Below, one piece after another: positions 48,849-57,039 of a stretch of 64,000 bases of DNA. Position numbers and translations under genes: made by a program. The stretch comes from Micromonospora sp. WMMD1155. GTDB lineage: Bacteria > Actinomycetota > Actinomycetes > Mycobacteriales > Micromonosporaceae. Position 1 is the first letter of the stretch. The number at the start of each line of letters is the position of its first letter. Below the pieces are notes generated by a model. It saw only the letters and a program-made list of their open reading frames with translations. It was not told where the DNA came from and did not search any database. The stretch covers positions 2,764,501-2,828,500 of the forward strand of contig NZ_CP120742.1 in the NCBI RefSeq assembly GCF_029581275.1, read 5' to 3'.

Positions 48849-49809
48849 GCAGCACCTTGCCGAAGTGGTCGTTCGACTCGACGCGCCGGTGCGCCTCCGC
48901 CGCCTCGATCATCGGCAGCCGCCGGTCGACGATCGGGCGGACTGTGCCCGCCTCGATCAACGGCCACACCTCGTCCCGTACGCCCTGCACGATCTGCGCC
49001 TTCTCGGCGAGCGGCCGGGAGCGCAGCGACGTCGCGGCGACGGTCGCCCGCTTGGTCAGCAGCGCGCCGAGATCCAACTCCGCCTTGCGCCCACCCTGCA
49101 TGCCGATCACCACCAGCCGCCCGCCGGTGGCCAGCGCCGCCACGTTCCGCCCCAGGTAGGACGCGCCCATGATGTCCAGGACGACGTCCGCGCCGCGACC
49201 GTCGGTGGCCTTCCGGACCTCCTCGACGAAGTCCTGCTCCCGGTAGTCGATCGTGTGCGACGCGCCCAGCTCACGCAGCCGGGAGTGCTTCGCCGCCCGA
49301 GCGGTGGTCAGGACTGTGGCACCGAGAGCGGCCCCGAGCTGGATCGCGAAGGTGCCGATCCCGCTCCCGCCGCCGTGCACGAGCAGTGTGTCGCCCGCGC
49401 CGAGCCGCCCCACCTGGACAAGGTTCGACCAGACCGTGCAGGCCACCTCGGGCAGCGCCCCGGCGTCGACCGGGTCGCAGGCCGGCACCGGCAGCAACTG
49501 CCCGGCGGGCACCGCCACCCGCTCGGCGTACCCGCCACCGGCCAACAGCGCGCAGACCTGCTGCCCGACCGCCCACCCCGCAACGTCCGCGCCGACCACG
49601 GTGATCACCCCGGAACACTCCAACCCGGGGTACGCGGACGCGCCCGGCGGCGGCGGATAGTTGCCCTGCCGTTGCAGCAGGTCCGCGCGGTTGACCCCGC
49701 TGGCCCGCACATCCACGATCACCTCGTCCGGGCCCGGCTCCGGGTCGGGCACGTCGGCCCAGACCAGTGCTTCGGGTCCACCGGGCTGCGGAATGGTGAT
49801 CGCCTTCAT
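48835..49809 (-). CDS. NAD(P)H quinone oxidoreductase (zinc-independent MDR, PIG3/Qor-like)
   Basis: Seen: 324 residues from ATG 49809. MDR landmarks: MKAITIPQPGGPEALVWADV, RASGVNRADLLQRQGNYPPP (PIG3-type), AYPGLECSGVITVVG, nucleotide-binding VHGGGSGIGTFAIQLG and VVIGMQGGRKAELDLGALL. No zinc-ligand Cys cluster is present. Known: one- or two-electron reduction of quinones with NADPH, part of the response to redox cyclers. Its 3' end overlaps that of soxR, so the pair is convergent and may be linked in control. Confidence 0.93.
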   Translation of the reverse strand: MKAITIPQPGGPEALVWADVPDPEPGPDEVIVDVRASGVNRADLLQRQGNYPPPPGASAYPGLECSGVITVVGADVAGWAVGQQVCALLAGGGYAERVAVPAGQLLPVPACDPVDAGALPEVACTVWSNLVQVGRLGAGDTLLVHGGGSGIGTFAIQLGAALGATVLTTARAAKHSRLRELGASHTIDYREQDFVEEVRKATDGRGADVVLDIMGASYLGRNVAALATGGRLVVIGMQGGRKAELDLGALLTKRATVAATSLRSRPLAEKAQIVQGVRDEVWPLIEAGTVRPIVDRRLPMIEAAEAHRRVESNDHFGKVLLTLG

Positions 49810-49973
49810 GGAGTCAGTCTTACCCGATCACAGTCGATGCCGCAGGCGCACCGTCGCGCGCCCACAGTGGACGCCCGGAACCGCCTGGCCGGCGCATCGG
49901 GGAGGGACGCCGGGCCGCCCGGAGTGAGCCGTGGCAGACTATGCGTGGCCGTACGCCCACGGGTGGCGGCCCA

Positions 49974-50060
49974 GGAGGGTTCGCCTAGTGGCCGATGGCG
50001 CTGGTCTTGAAAACCGGTAAGGCAGCGATGTCTTCGTGGGTTCGAATCCCACACCCTCCG
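49974..50060 (+). tRNA. tRNA-Ser (anticodon TGA)
   Basis: An 87-base class II tRNA. The acceptor GGAGGGT pairs with ACCCTCC (50053-50059) and the discriminator is G. Anticodon stem CTGGT/ACCGG surrounds loop CTTGAAA with anticodon TGA. A long variable arm and GGTTCGAATCC T-arm are present. CCA is encoded at 50061-50063. Confidence 0.95.
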
Positions 50061-50181
50061 CCACCGCTGGTAGTTCATTTACGCGGCTCAGCCCTCGACT
50101 TCGGTCGGGGGCTGTTCGCTGCTGGGGGGCTGTGGGGGTCCAAGGAACTCGGCAGCATGGTGCGACTGCGGTCTGCAGCCG

Positions 50182-50413
50182 TCAGGCTGCCGGCAGGTAG
50201 ACGGCGATCCAGTCCCTCAGCCGCTTCAGCACCCAGGGGATGGACGTCGACCATCTCGATCCGCTCGGCGACCACTGCTGGTTCGATGAGCCCGGCCCGG
50301 ATCAGTGCGTGGGCGAAGGCGTGGTCCTTCTCCCTGCCGGCTACCAGCTTGGATACGACGCAGTCTCGCGTCTCACGCTGCTCGTTTTCAGCCGCTGCGT
50401 TTGAAGGACTCAA
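50182..50413 (-). pseudogene. Frameshifted 3' remnant of DUF6036-type nucleotidyltransferase
   Basis: Seen: after the HTH gene the frame reads CVVSKLVAGREKDHAFAHAL, IRAGLIEPAVVAERIEMVDV and then HP, which matches the C-terminal part of DUF6036-type (AbiEii-like) proteins. At the CCCC run (50236-50239 on the minus strand) the plausible continuation WVLKRLRDWIAVYLPAA lies in another frame and stops at 50182. The N-terminal catalytic half is missing. Known: intact family members are nucleotidyltransferases found next to HTH partner genes. The truncation plus the frameshift mark a decayed gene. The lack of an aligned intact copy keeps certainty moderate. Confidence 0.6.
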
Positions 50414-50879
50414 GAATCTTCATGCGCTGTGGCTGTGGCAGCACCCCGGCAAAGGGCGAGTTCTGTCGTAGCTCCACAGCTTCCGGATCTTGTGAGGTCA
50501 GCGTCTTGAGAACGGCGCCGACACCCTCGTTGATCTTGTTCTGCCAGCGCTTCAGCCACACTTCGGCCATGGTCCCTCGGTGCTGCCGGAGGAGTCGATC
50601 GAGATTGTCCCGGGCCTTGCCGAGGACTTCGTCCGGGTCGGTGACCAAGCTGCCCGCCACCGCTTGGTGCAGCCACAGCGACTTGAGCTGATCACGGGTC
50701 AGCTCCGGCTTCGGGCGCAGCAGCGCCTCGACGTCGTCCCGCTTGATTCTCCGATGCATGCCGACCTTCACGAACGGCAGTTCTCCACGCTCGCACAGGT
50801 TGACGACCTGCTGGCGCGACGACCCCAGCAGCTTGGCAACCTGACCGGTGGTCAGAAGATCCCCACTTGTCGTCGCCAT
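50388..50879 (-). CDS. Excisionase-family HTH protein
   Basis: Seen: 163 residues from ATG 50879. An N-terminal MerR/excisionase-type HTH reads LLTTGQVAKLLGSSRQQVVN, LCERGELPFVKVGMHRRIKR and DDVEALL. The helical C-terminus (QVL-type; DEVLGKARDNLDRLLRQHRG, AEVWLKRWQNKINEG) is not part of that domain. Known: such HTH proteins are partners of DUF6036/AbiEii-type genes and act as antitoxin-like regulators. Here the partner gene is degraded, so this may be an orphan. Located 325 bases from tRNA-Ser, in a likely integration hot spot. Confidence 0.8.
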   Translation of the reverse strand: MATTSGDLLTTGQVAKLLGSSRQQVVNLCERGELPFVKVGMHRRIKRDDVEALLRPKPELTRDQLKSLWLHQAVAGSLVTDPDEVLGKARDNLDRLLRQHRGTMAEVWLKRWQNKINEGVGAVLKTLTSQDPEAVELRQNSPFAGVLPQPQRMKILESFKRSG

Positions 50880-51033
50880 GGTCCGAGCATGCCCGCTAAA
50901 CGCCAAAAACGCAAATCACTCGACCTTGTTCCCACTGGTCGAACCTGCGTAGCGGTCCGTGATCGACTTCGTTTCGCTGAAGTTGGTGTATCGGGACGCC
51001 GTGGATACCGCGACTTCCCGGAAGGCGAGTGGA

Positions 51034-52224
51034 TCAGGGGTCGACCGGGGTGCCGGAGCGGCCCCGGGTCCACGCCTCGTAGCTGAGCAGTACGGCCAGG
51101 AACGCGGTGAGCAGGCCGAGGGCCGCCAGGCCGGGCAGGTATCGCCCGACGGGAAGTAACAGCAGCGCCGCGGCGGGCGCGAGAAACTGCTCGGGTCGTA
51201 CGCACCGGACGCTCAGTGCCAGGAACGTCGCACGGCCGGCGAGGTACAGGGCGGTCCCGCCGAACAGTGCGACGGCCGGGATCCAGTGCAGGGTGTGGTG
51301 GGTCTTGCCGTGTGCCAGGCCGGCGAGCACCTCCTCGACTCCCAGCGCCACGTAGATGGTCCCGGCGAGCAGCGGGAGGTGGGCGACGCTGTACGCGTTG
51401 CCGGCCATGAAGCCCCGGTGCAGCCCGGAGTCCGTCGTCAGCGCGTTTCCGGCGCTCGTCGCGCTCGGGAAGTACAGCCAGTACAGGCACCCCGTGACGG
51501 TGAGGGTGAGCAGCGCCGCCGCCAGGGTCGGCCAGTGGATCATCTGGGTTCCGACCCCGGCACCGACCGAGATCAGGGATTCTCCGAGCGCGATGATCAC
51601 CACCAGGCCGTGCCGTTCCGCGAAGTGGCCGGGGCTGCGTACCGGCCACCCGCCCACCAGCAGGGCGAGCACCCCACCGCCCATGTCGACGATGAGCGCT
51701 GCCGCCCAGAGCAGGATCTGCGGGGTGCCGCCGAACACGGCCCCGAGGACGAGTGGGATCGCGGACAGCGCTGTGGTGAGGGCGTAGAGCCGGACGGTTC
51801 TGAGTCGCCGAGGGTCGCCCATCGACACCCAGTAGAAGAGGGCGAACTGGGTCGACCGCACCACGACGTACGCCAGCACCAGGATCAGCCGGGGTGTCGT
51901 CGTACCCCTGCCGGTTTCCCAGGCTTCGGGGAGGACCAACGCGATGAGGAAGACGGCTGCCATCGCCACGGCGACGCCGACCCGGATCAATCCGACGTCG
52001 AGCCGGACGTAGTTGCCCAGCCAGGCGTAGACCAGCCAGGAGTTCCACAGCAGCATGAGGACGAGCAGACCCTGCACCAGCGTCACCGACGTGGGTCGTT
52101 CGCTCATGAACGTGGTGACCCGGATGAGCCCGAAGACGAGCACCAGGTCGAAGAAGACCTCGAACAGCGTCGGTCGGTGCGTCTCGGCGGTGACCACCGG
52201 CCGGGATCGGACGATCCGCCACAT
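51034..52224 (-). CDS. Low-temperature requirement protein A (LtrA) family membrane protein
   Basis: Seen: 396 residues from ATG 52224, about ten to eleven membrane helices. Family pattern: TLFEVFFDLVLVFGLIRVTT at the N-terminus, RLDVGLIRVGVAVAMAAVFL, then the central FAERHGLVVIIALGESLISV (the LtrA hallmark GESL/GESI region). Known: LtrA was named from a Listeria cold-growth mutant; the biochemical role is not known. It is a common chromosomal gene in actinobacteria and needs no partner nearby. Confidence 0.92.
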   Translation of the reverse strand: MWRIVRSRPVVTAETHRPTLFEVFFDLVLVFGLIRVTTFMSERPTSVTLVQGLLVLMLLWNSWLVYAWLGNYVRLDVGLIRVGVAVAMAAVFLIALVLPEAWETGRGTTTPRLILVLAYVVVRSTQFALFYWVSMGDPRRLRTVRLYALTTALSAIPLVLGAVFGGTPQILLWAAALIVDMGGGVLALLVGGWPVRSPGHFAERHGLVVIIALGESLISVGAGVGTQMIHWPTLAAALLTLTVTGCLYWLYFPSATSAGNALTTDSGLHRGFMAGNAYSVAHLPLLAGTIYVALGVEEVLAGLAHGKTHHTLHWIPAVALFGGTALYLAGRATFLALSVRCVRPEQFLAPAAALLLLPVGRYLPGLAALGLLTAFLAVLLSYEAWTRGRSGTPVDP

Positions 52225-52275
52225 CAGGTCATCTTGGCTGTTGGCCCGGAAGGGGGCCGGCCTCCGGGGCCCCGG

Positions 52276-52431
52276 TCACTCCGGCGGGTCTGCGCCTCGC
52301 CGTTCCTGCCGGATCGTCTCCTCGGCCAGTCGTTCGACAGCTCGGCGGCGCTCGTCGGCGGTGGTCCGCGCGTCCCGGCGGCGGAACGCGGTGAGGACAG
52401 CTACCGCGAAGTCCCGCCAGATGCCGGCCAC
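52276..52431 (-). CDS. Short hypothetical protein
   Basis: Seen: 51 residues from GTG 52431, with CAGGGGG about seven bases upstream. Helical and charged (DARTTADERRRAVERLAEET). A longer open frame extends to 52542 but lacks a start signal. No family recognised. It overlaps nothing and is upstream of ltrA on the same strand. Doubtful. Confidence 0.35.
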   Translation of the reverse strand: MAGIWRDFAVAVLTAFRRRDARTTADERRRAVERLAEETIRQERRGADPPE

Positions 52432-52559
52432 GAGGTCCCCCTGAGGAACGTTGCCCGAACTCCACCGTAGCTCCGGAAAACCACGGTGCCGGTCGTCGGA
52501 CGGGACAGCGCGGGGTAAGAAGGGGCTGGTATCTCCGCACACCGGAAGGATGCGTCCCG

Positions 52560-53102
52560 ATGACCCTGGAACGACCGATTGCCCCGGACCCGTACGAGCT
52601 GCTGCCGACGCTGCCCTCGTTCACGCTGACGAGCGATGACGTGCAGAACGGCGAGCCGATGGACGCCCGGCACGCGCATGGCAGCACCGGGGGCGAGAAC
52701 GTCTCGCCGCAGCTGTCCTGGTCGGATTTTCCCGCCGAGACGAAGAGCTTCGCGGTCACCTGCTACGACCCGGACGCGCCGACCGGCAGTGGCTTCTGGC
52801 ACTGGGTGCTGGTGAACGTGCCGGTCAGCGTCACCCAGTTGCCCACGGGGGCCGGTGGCGCGGCGGGCACCGACCTCGGTGGCGCGTTCTCGGTGCGTAA
52901 CGACTACGGCGAGCAGGGGTACGGCGGCGCGGCTCCGCCGGCCGGTGACCGCCCGCACCGGTACGTCTTCGCGGTGCACGCCGTGGACGTCGAGCGCCTG
53001 GACCTGACGCCGGACGCCAGTCCGGCCTACGTCGGCTTCAACCTCACGTTCCACACACTGGCCCGTGCGGTGATCCGCCCGACGTACCAGATCAAGGAGT
53101 GA
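52560..53102 (+). CDS. PEBP/YbhB-family (Raf kinase inhibitor-like) protein
   Basis: Seen: 180 residues from ATG 52560 (GGAAGGA upstream). PEBP landmarks: HAHGSTGGENVSPQLSWSDF, SFAVTCYDPDAPTGSGFWHW, VLVNVPVSVTQLPTGAG, YGGAAPPAGDRPHRYVFAVH. The DPDAPTG and GDRPHRY motifs form the ligand pocket. Known: bacterial YbhB/YbcL proteins are cytoplasmic phosphate- or anion-binding proteins; some inhibit host or own kinases. No signal peptide here. Stands alone. Confidence 0.93.
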   Translation: MTLERPIAPDPYELLPTLPSFTLTSDDVQNGEPMDARHAHGSTGGENVSPQLSWSDFPAETKSFAVTCYDPDAPTGSGFWHWVLVNVPVSVTQLPTGAGGAAGTDLGGAFSVRNDYGEQGYGGAAPPAGDRPHRYVFAVHAVDVERLDLTPDASPAYVGFNLTFHTLARAVIRPTYQIKE

Positions 53103-53108
53103 TCCGTC

Positions 53109-53156
53109 CCCCGCGATCTTGCACGTGACGCCCGGGCGCAGTGCAGGATCGCGGGG
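53109..53156. terminator. Hairpin with 16-bp arms between convergent genes
   Basis: CCCCGCGATCTTGCAC (53109-53124) pairs with 53141-53156 with one mismatch around a GC-rich loop. It separates the PEBP gene and the convergent methyltransferase gene. Confidence 0.75.
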
Positions 53157-53165
53157 CCGGGCGGG

Positions 53166-53876
53166 TCAGGACGGGACGCGGGCCACCGCGAAGACGGACT
53201 GGCCGAACGGGGGGCGGACGATCTGCTCGGCGGCCTTGGTGGCGGGCAGGACGAGGGTGTCGTACACCTTGACCATCGGGCCCTCCTTCGGCATCAGCCG
53301 GAAGACCTTGGTGGCCATGAAGTAACCGATCAACCCCAGCGCGTTGGCGTAGTGGATCTTCTCGACGGTCAGGCCGGCCTCGGTCATCGCCGCCTGAAGC
53401 GTCTTCTTCGTGTAGCGGCGGACGTGCCCGGTGGCGATGTCGGCCGGGCTCATCGCGAACTGGAACGCCGGCACGATGATGATCACCGCGCCGCCGGGTC
53501 GGACCAGGTCGCGCATGCTGCTGAGCGCGCCCACGTGGTCCTCGATGTGCTCCAGGACGTTGTACGAGACGGCGGCGCTGTAGTCGCCCCGGTCGTTGTG
53601 CGGCAGCAGCATCTGCCGGACGTCGATGTTCGGCCGCTCGGCGAGGCGCTCCTTGAGCTGTAACAGCCGGTCGGGGTCGGCCTCGGTGGCCGTGAACCGC
53701 GGCAGCCGCTCCGACCACTCCAACGCGTAGTCACCGAGGCCGCTGCCGATCTCGATCGGGTCGTCGCCGAGGTACGGCACCGCCAGCTCGATGAACCAGC
53801 GACGGTGGTTGACAGCCGTCGCCAGGCCTTCCAGCACCTCGGACTGCACGCGCTGATCCCCAGTGATTTCTGCCAT
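53166..53876 (-). CDS. Class I SAM-dependent methyltransferase
   Basis: Seen: 236 residues from ATG 53876, with GAGGAA seven bases upstream; an earlier in-frame start at 54026 lies in the promoter region. SAM-binding motif I is PIEIGSGLGDYALEW, motif II acidic end FTATEADPDRL, motif IV SYNVLEHIEDHVGALSSM and motif VI RPGGAVIIIVPAFQFAM. A late hydrophobic part (ALGLIGYFMATKVFRLMP) is typical of methyltransferases tied to glycan or lipid genes. Known substrates vary. Divergent from a large membrane protein that may share a pathway. Confidence 0.88.
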   Translation of the reverse strand: MAEITGDQRVQSEVLEGLATAVNHRRWFIELAVPYLGDDPIEIGSGLGDYALEWSERLPRFTATEADPDRLLQLKERLAERPNIDVRQMLLPHNDRGDYSAAVSYNVLEHIEDHVGALSSMRDLVRPGGAVIIIVPAFQFAMSPADIATGHVRRYTKKTLQAAMTEAGLTVEKIHYANALGLIGYFMATKVFRLMPKEGPMVKVYDTLVLPATKAAEQIVRPPFGQSVFAVARVPS

Positions 53877-54049
53877 GCGTCGATTCCTCACGATATGAAC
53901 TCGACCCGTGCCTGGACCGACAGAGTGAATCATCCGCTGGGACGGCAGAAGAATCGGGGCATCGGGGGTGGCCGAATTGTGGTCGGGGGGTGGGTTCGTG
54001 ATCGGCGGTCGGCGAACCCGGCACATAGTACGGCAGTACCCCGAAACAT

Positions 54050-54079
54050 GTCACGGCCGCGTCAGGCCGTGACTATCCT
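54050..54079 (+). promoter_or_regulatory. Inverted repeat over promoter of membrane protein gene
   Basis: GTCACGGCC (54050-54058) and GGCCGTGAC (54065-54073) form a perfect 9-bp dyad that ends directly before the -10-like TATCCT (54074-54079). The ATG at 54090 follows ten bases later. The dyad is placed like an operator for a regulator acting at the -35/-10 region. Confidence 0.4.
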
Positions 54080-54089
54080 CTGAATTGTC

Positions 54090-55922
54090 ATGACTACTCC
54101 CGAATCGGACGCGCCCAGCGGTGGCGACGGCCCGGCCGCTGCGTCGGTGGAGGGGGCCTCGGCCGATGCTCGGCGGCCACGCCGGGGGAAGGTGGCCGAC
54201 CTGGTCGCCGTGCTGAGCTTCGTGGTGCTCGGCTTCTGGGTCACCTGTCGCCTCTGGCTCGACCCCGGCGGCACGGTGCGGGACAACCAGTCGGATCAGT
54301 CGCAGTTCGAATGGATGATGGCGCACGGTGCGCGGGTAATCACGCATTTCGCATACCCGTTCCATTCGGATCAGATGAACGTCCCGGACGGCGTCAATTT
54401 GATGGCGAACACGTCCGTATTATCCATTTCGTTGCCACTTACGCCTATCACCCTATTACTCGGGCCTCGGGCATCATTCCTGGTCTTTCTCACCGCCGGC
54501 ATGATTGCCACCGCCACCGCCTGGTACTTCCTGCTCTCCCGGGTGCTGATCGGCAGCCGTGGGCCCGCATGGCTGGGCGCGGGCTTCTGCGCGTTCGCGC
54601 CCGCCATGGTGTCGCACGCCAACGGGCACCCGAACATCGTGTCGCAGTTCGTCGTCCCGCTGATCATCTGGCGCACACTGCGACTCGGTGACGGCGGCCG
54701 CTGGCTGCGCAACGGTGTCCTCCTCGCCCTGGTGATCGTCTGGCAGGCGTTCCTCAACCTGGAGATCCTGCTGATGACCGCGATCGGGCTCGGTGTGGTC
54801 GTCGGCGTACTCGCTCTCGGTCGCGCCGATCTCCGCACCCGGACCCGGCCCTTCCTCGCCGGTCTCGCCGTCGCGGCAGTGGTCGCCGGGCTGCTGCTGG
54901 CCTACCCCCTGTACGTGCAGTTCTTCGGCCCGGGCGCGTACTCCGGGCTGTCCCGCCTGATCCGCGGCTACTCCAGCGACCTCGCCTCGTTCGTCGCGTA
55001 CTCCCGGGAGTCGCTCGCCGGCAGCCCACGCACCGCCGCGGGCCTGGCCAAGAATCCGACCGAGGAGAACAGCTTCTTCGGGTGGGCGCTCGTGGTGCTC
55101 GTCATCGCCCTGGTCTGGTGGTTGCGCCGCTCGGTCGTCGTGCTCGCGCTGGCCGGGCTCGGACTGCTCTTCGCGGTGCTCTCGCTGGGCCGCGAGGTCC
55201 GGTTCGACAACAAGGGTACGGGTGTGCCCGGCCCGTGGGCGGCGCTGGAGAACCTGCCCATCCTGCACTCGGTGGTGCCGACGCGGTGGGCGCTGGCGAT
55301 CACCCCGATCATCGGGCTGCTGCTCGCCTACGGTGCCGAACGCGCCCGCCAACTGGCCGACTCGCACCCGACGGCCCGGGGGCAGATCCGTTTCGTCACC
55401 GCCACCGTGCTCGTGATGGCCCTGCTGCCGATCGTGCCGACCCCGCTACCCGTGACCCGTCCCGACCCGATCCCCACCTTCGTGACCGGTGGGGCGTGGC
55501 GTCAGTACGTGGCCGGTGGGCGCAGTGTGGTCACCCTGCCGTTGCCGGACACCACCTACGCGGAGCCGCTGCGCTGGTCCGCGGTGACCCGGCTGGACAT
55601 GCCACTGGCCCGCGGCTACTTCCTCGGCCCCGACACCAGGCCCAGCGCCGATCCGCCGAAGGTCGCACTGTTCGGTGCCACCCCGCGCCCCACCAGCAGC
55701 TTCTTCGCCACCATTCGTCGCAGCGGCGCGGTGCCGCCGATCACACCGCAGAGCCGGGTCCGGGCGGTCGACGACCTGCGGTTCTGGCGGGCCGGGGTGG
55801 TCATCCTCGGCCCACACGAGCACGAGGACGCGTTGCGCCGGGGGATGACCGAGCTGACCGGCATCCAGCCGACCTTCACCGGCGGTGTGTGGGTGTGGGA
55901 CGTCCGGCCGTTGACCGACTGA
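54090..55922 (+). CDS. Large polytopic membrane protein (GT-C-like), contains two TTA codons
   Basis: Seen: 610 residues from ATG 54090. About ten to twelve membrane helices start at about 38. The first large loop has SDQSQFEWMMAHGARVITHF and AYPFHSDQMNVPDGVNLMAN, which resembles the Asp/Glu-bearing loop of GT-C enzymes, and a soluble C-terminal domain of about 140 residues follows. Codons 111 (54420) and 123 (54456) are TTA, and codon use between about 54325 and 54490 is clearly more AT-rich than elsewhere. Known: TTA-containing genes in many actinomycetes depend on the bldA tRNA and are developmentally controlled. Glycosyl transfer is inference. Confidence 0.78.
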   Translation: MTTPESDAPSGGDGPAAASVEGASADARRPRRGKVADLVAVLSFVVLGFWVTCRLWLDPGGTVRDNQSDQSQFEWMMAHGARVITHFAYPFHSDQMNVPDGVNLMANTSVLSISLPLTPITLLLGPRASFLVFLTAGMIATATAWYFLLSRVLIGSRGPAWLGAGFCAFAPAMVSHANGHPNIVSQFVVPLIIWRTLRLGDGGRWLRNGVLLALVIVWQAFLNLEILLMTAIGLGVVVGVLALGRADLRTRTRPFLAGLAVAAVVAGLLLAYPLYVQFFGPGAYSGLSRLIRGYSSDLASFVAYSRESLAGSPRTAAGLAKNPTEENSFFGWALVVLVIALVWWLRRSVVVLALAGLGLLFAVLSLGREVRFDNKGTGVPGPWAALENLPILHSVVPTRWALAITPIIGLLLAYGAERARQLADSHPTARGQIRFVTATVLVMALLPIVPTPLPVTRPDPIPTFVTGGAWRQYVAGGRSVVTLPLPDTTYAEPLRWSAVTRLDMPLARGYFLGPDTRPSADPPKVALFGATPRPTSSFFATIRRSGAVPPITPQSRVRAVDDLRFWRAGVVILGPHEHEDALRRGMTELTGIQPTFTGGVWVWDVRPLTD

Positions 55923-55931
55923 GGCGGAGAC

Positions 55932-56720
55932 TCAGCGGACGCAGCAGCCCTGGCAGACCTTCGGCCGGGGCAGGGTGAACGCGAGGCAGCAGGTGCGCCG
56001 CTGCACCGTCGGCTCACCGGCCGGGCCGGGCACCAGCTCGATCAGGTCGGTCAGACCGAGGGCGCCGAGCAGGGTGTCGATGCTCTGCACGGTCGAGCCG
56101 GGCAGGCCGTCCGCGGCCCGCAGGATGCCGTGCGCGATGCCGGAGGCGACCGAGCCGAGCAGCGTCCGGGTGCCCACCCGGACCTCCGACTGGATCGCCG
56201 TGATGAGCGGCGCCAGGTGGGAGTCGAGGAGGGAGACGCGCAGTGCGGTCAGCAGCTCGGCCTCGTCGGCGACGACCCGCACCTCCGGCAGGCCGGTGAG
56301 TGCCAGCGGGTCGCTCGGCAGCACCGCCACGGTGATCCCACGGCGCAGGCCCAGGGTGATCAGCTGGCGGTGGTCCTCGAAGTGGATCAACACGTCGGCC
56401 GGGTCGAACAGCGGCACCCGACGGGCCGAGGCCCAGCCGAGCACGACCGGCAGGGCCGTCCAGTAGCTGTACGACTTCCAGGCCAGCGCGGCGCAGGCGT
56501 GCGGGGTGCCGCCCCAGCGGGTGGCGGCGCCGTTCAGCAGCTCCGGCAGCCGACTGCCGTCGATCAGGGTGGTGGCGGGGGACCAGCCGAACTCGTCGTG
56601 GACCACGAGCCCCGGGGCGAGCCCCGGAAGATCGTCGGTGCCGAACATGGCTCGGAGTGCCGCGGTGACGGGGGCGAGTGGCGTGGCGGTGACGTCCCGC
56701 CCCGGCAGCACCGCTGTCAC
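55932..56720 (-). CDS. FhuF-like [2Fe-2S] siderophore-iron reductase
   Basis: Seen: 262 residues from ATG 56720. The C-terminal iron-sulphur motif has Cys244, 245, 256 and 259 (RRTCCLAFTLPRPKVCQGCC), the C-C-x10-C-x2-C pattern of FhuF. The body is helical with no membrane segments. Known: FhuF reduces ferric siderophores in the cytoplasm to release iron. Two iron-box-like sequences upstream (56785-56803 and 56814-56832) fit repression by a DtxR/IdeR-type regulator under iron sufficiency. No siderophore biosynthesis genes lie in the window. Confidence 0.9.
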   Translation of the reverse strand: MTAVLPGRDVTATPLAPVTAALRAMFGTDDLPGLAPGLVVHDEFGWSPATTLIDGSRLPELLNGAATRWGGTPHACAALAWKSYSYWTALPVVLGWASARRVPLFDPADVLIHFEDHRQLITLGLRRGITVAVLPSDPLALTGLPEVRVVADEAELLTALRVSLLDSHLAPLITAIQSEVRVGTRTLLGSVASGIAHGILRAADGLPGSTVQSIDTLLGALGLTDLIELVPGPAGEPTVQRRTCCLAFTLPRPKVCQGCCVR

Positions 56721-56784
56721 CTGAGATCCCCCGTCCGCGTGGCCGAGGAGTGGGCCCCGGCGGACGACGACTGCCGTCCTGAGC

Positions 56785-56803
56785 TAAGGCTAGCCTAACC
56801 ACA
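56785..56803 (-). promoter_or_regulatory. Iron box (DtxR/IdeR-type operator)
   Basis: Read on the minus strand the site is TGTGGTTAGGCTAGCCTTA, 15 of 19 matches to TTAGGTTAGGCTAACCTAA. It is 65 bases upstream of the fhuF-like start. The core TAAGGCTAGCCTAA is nearly self-complementary. Confidence 0.7.
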
Positions 56804-56813
56804 CCCGCGGGTC

Positions 56814-56832
56814 TAAGGAAAGCCTCACCTTG
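56814..56832 (-). promoter_or_regulatory. Second, weaker iron box
   Basis: Minus-strand CAAGGTGAGGCTTTCCTTA matches the iron-box consensus at 13 of 19 positions. Its centre is 29 bases from that of the first site, so two dimers could bind side by side. Confidence 0.5.
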
Positions 56833-57039
56833 GTCGCATCGGGAGGCGCAGGTCACGCCGGTTGTCCGACCGGAGAAGCGCTCCCTGCCTCGCCTACTAC
56901 CCGGCGGTTTCCGGGGAAAACGCTGCCGCAGCATCGATGTCTATCGGTGAATTGTCAACCAGAGTGTCGACAAGATGCCAGATGCGTGTGCGCTCGGGCA
57001 CGGAACGTGAAACTTATAGCCCCGGCCACGAGGAAGCCG

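Larger units (their letters stand above)
56721..57039. other. Divergent intergenic region with iron boxes
   Basis: This 319-base gap separates the divergent fhuF-like and XRE-deformylase genes. It holds two iron-box-like sites near its left side and, at the right, the GAGGAAG site for the deformylase fusion. An inverted TTGTC/GACAA pair lies near 56955-56975. No supported gene is seen inside. Confidence 0.5.
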
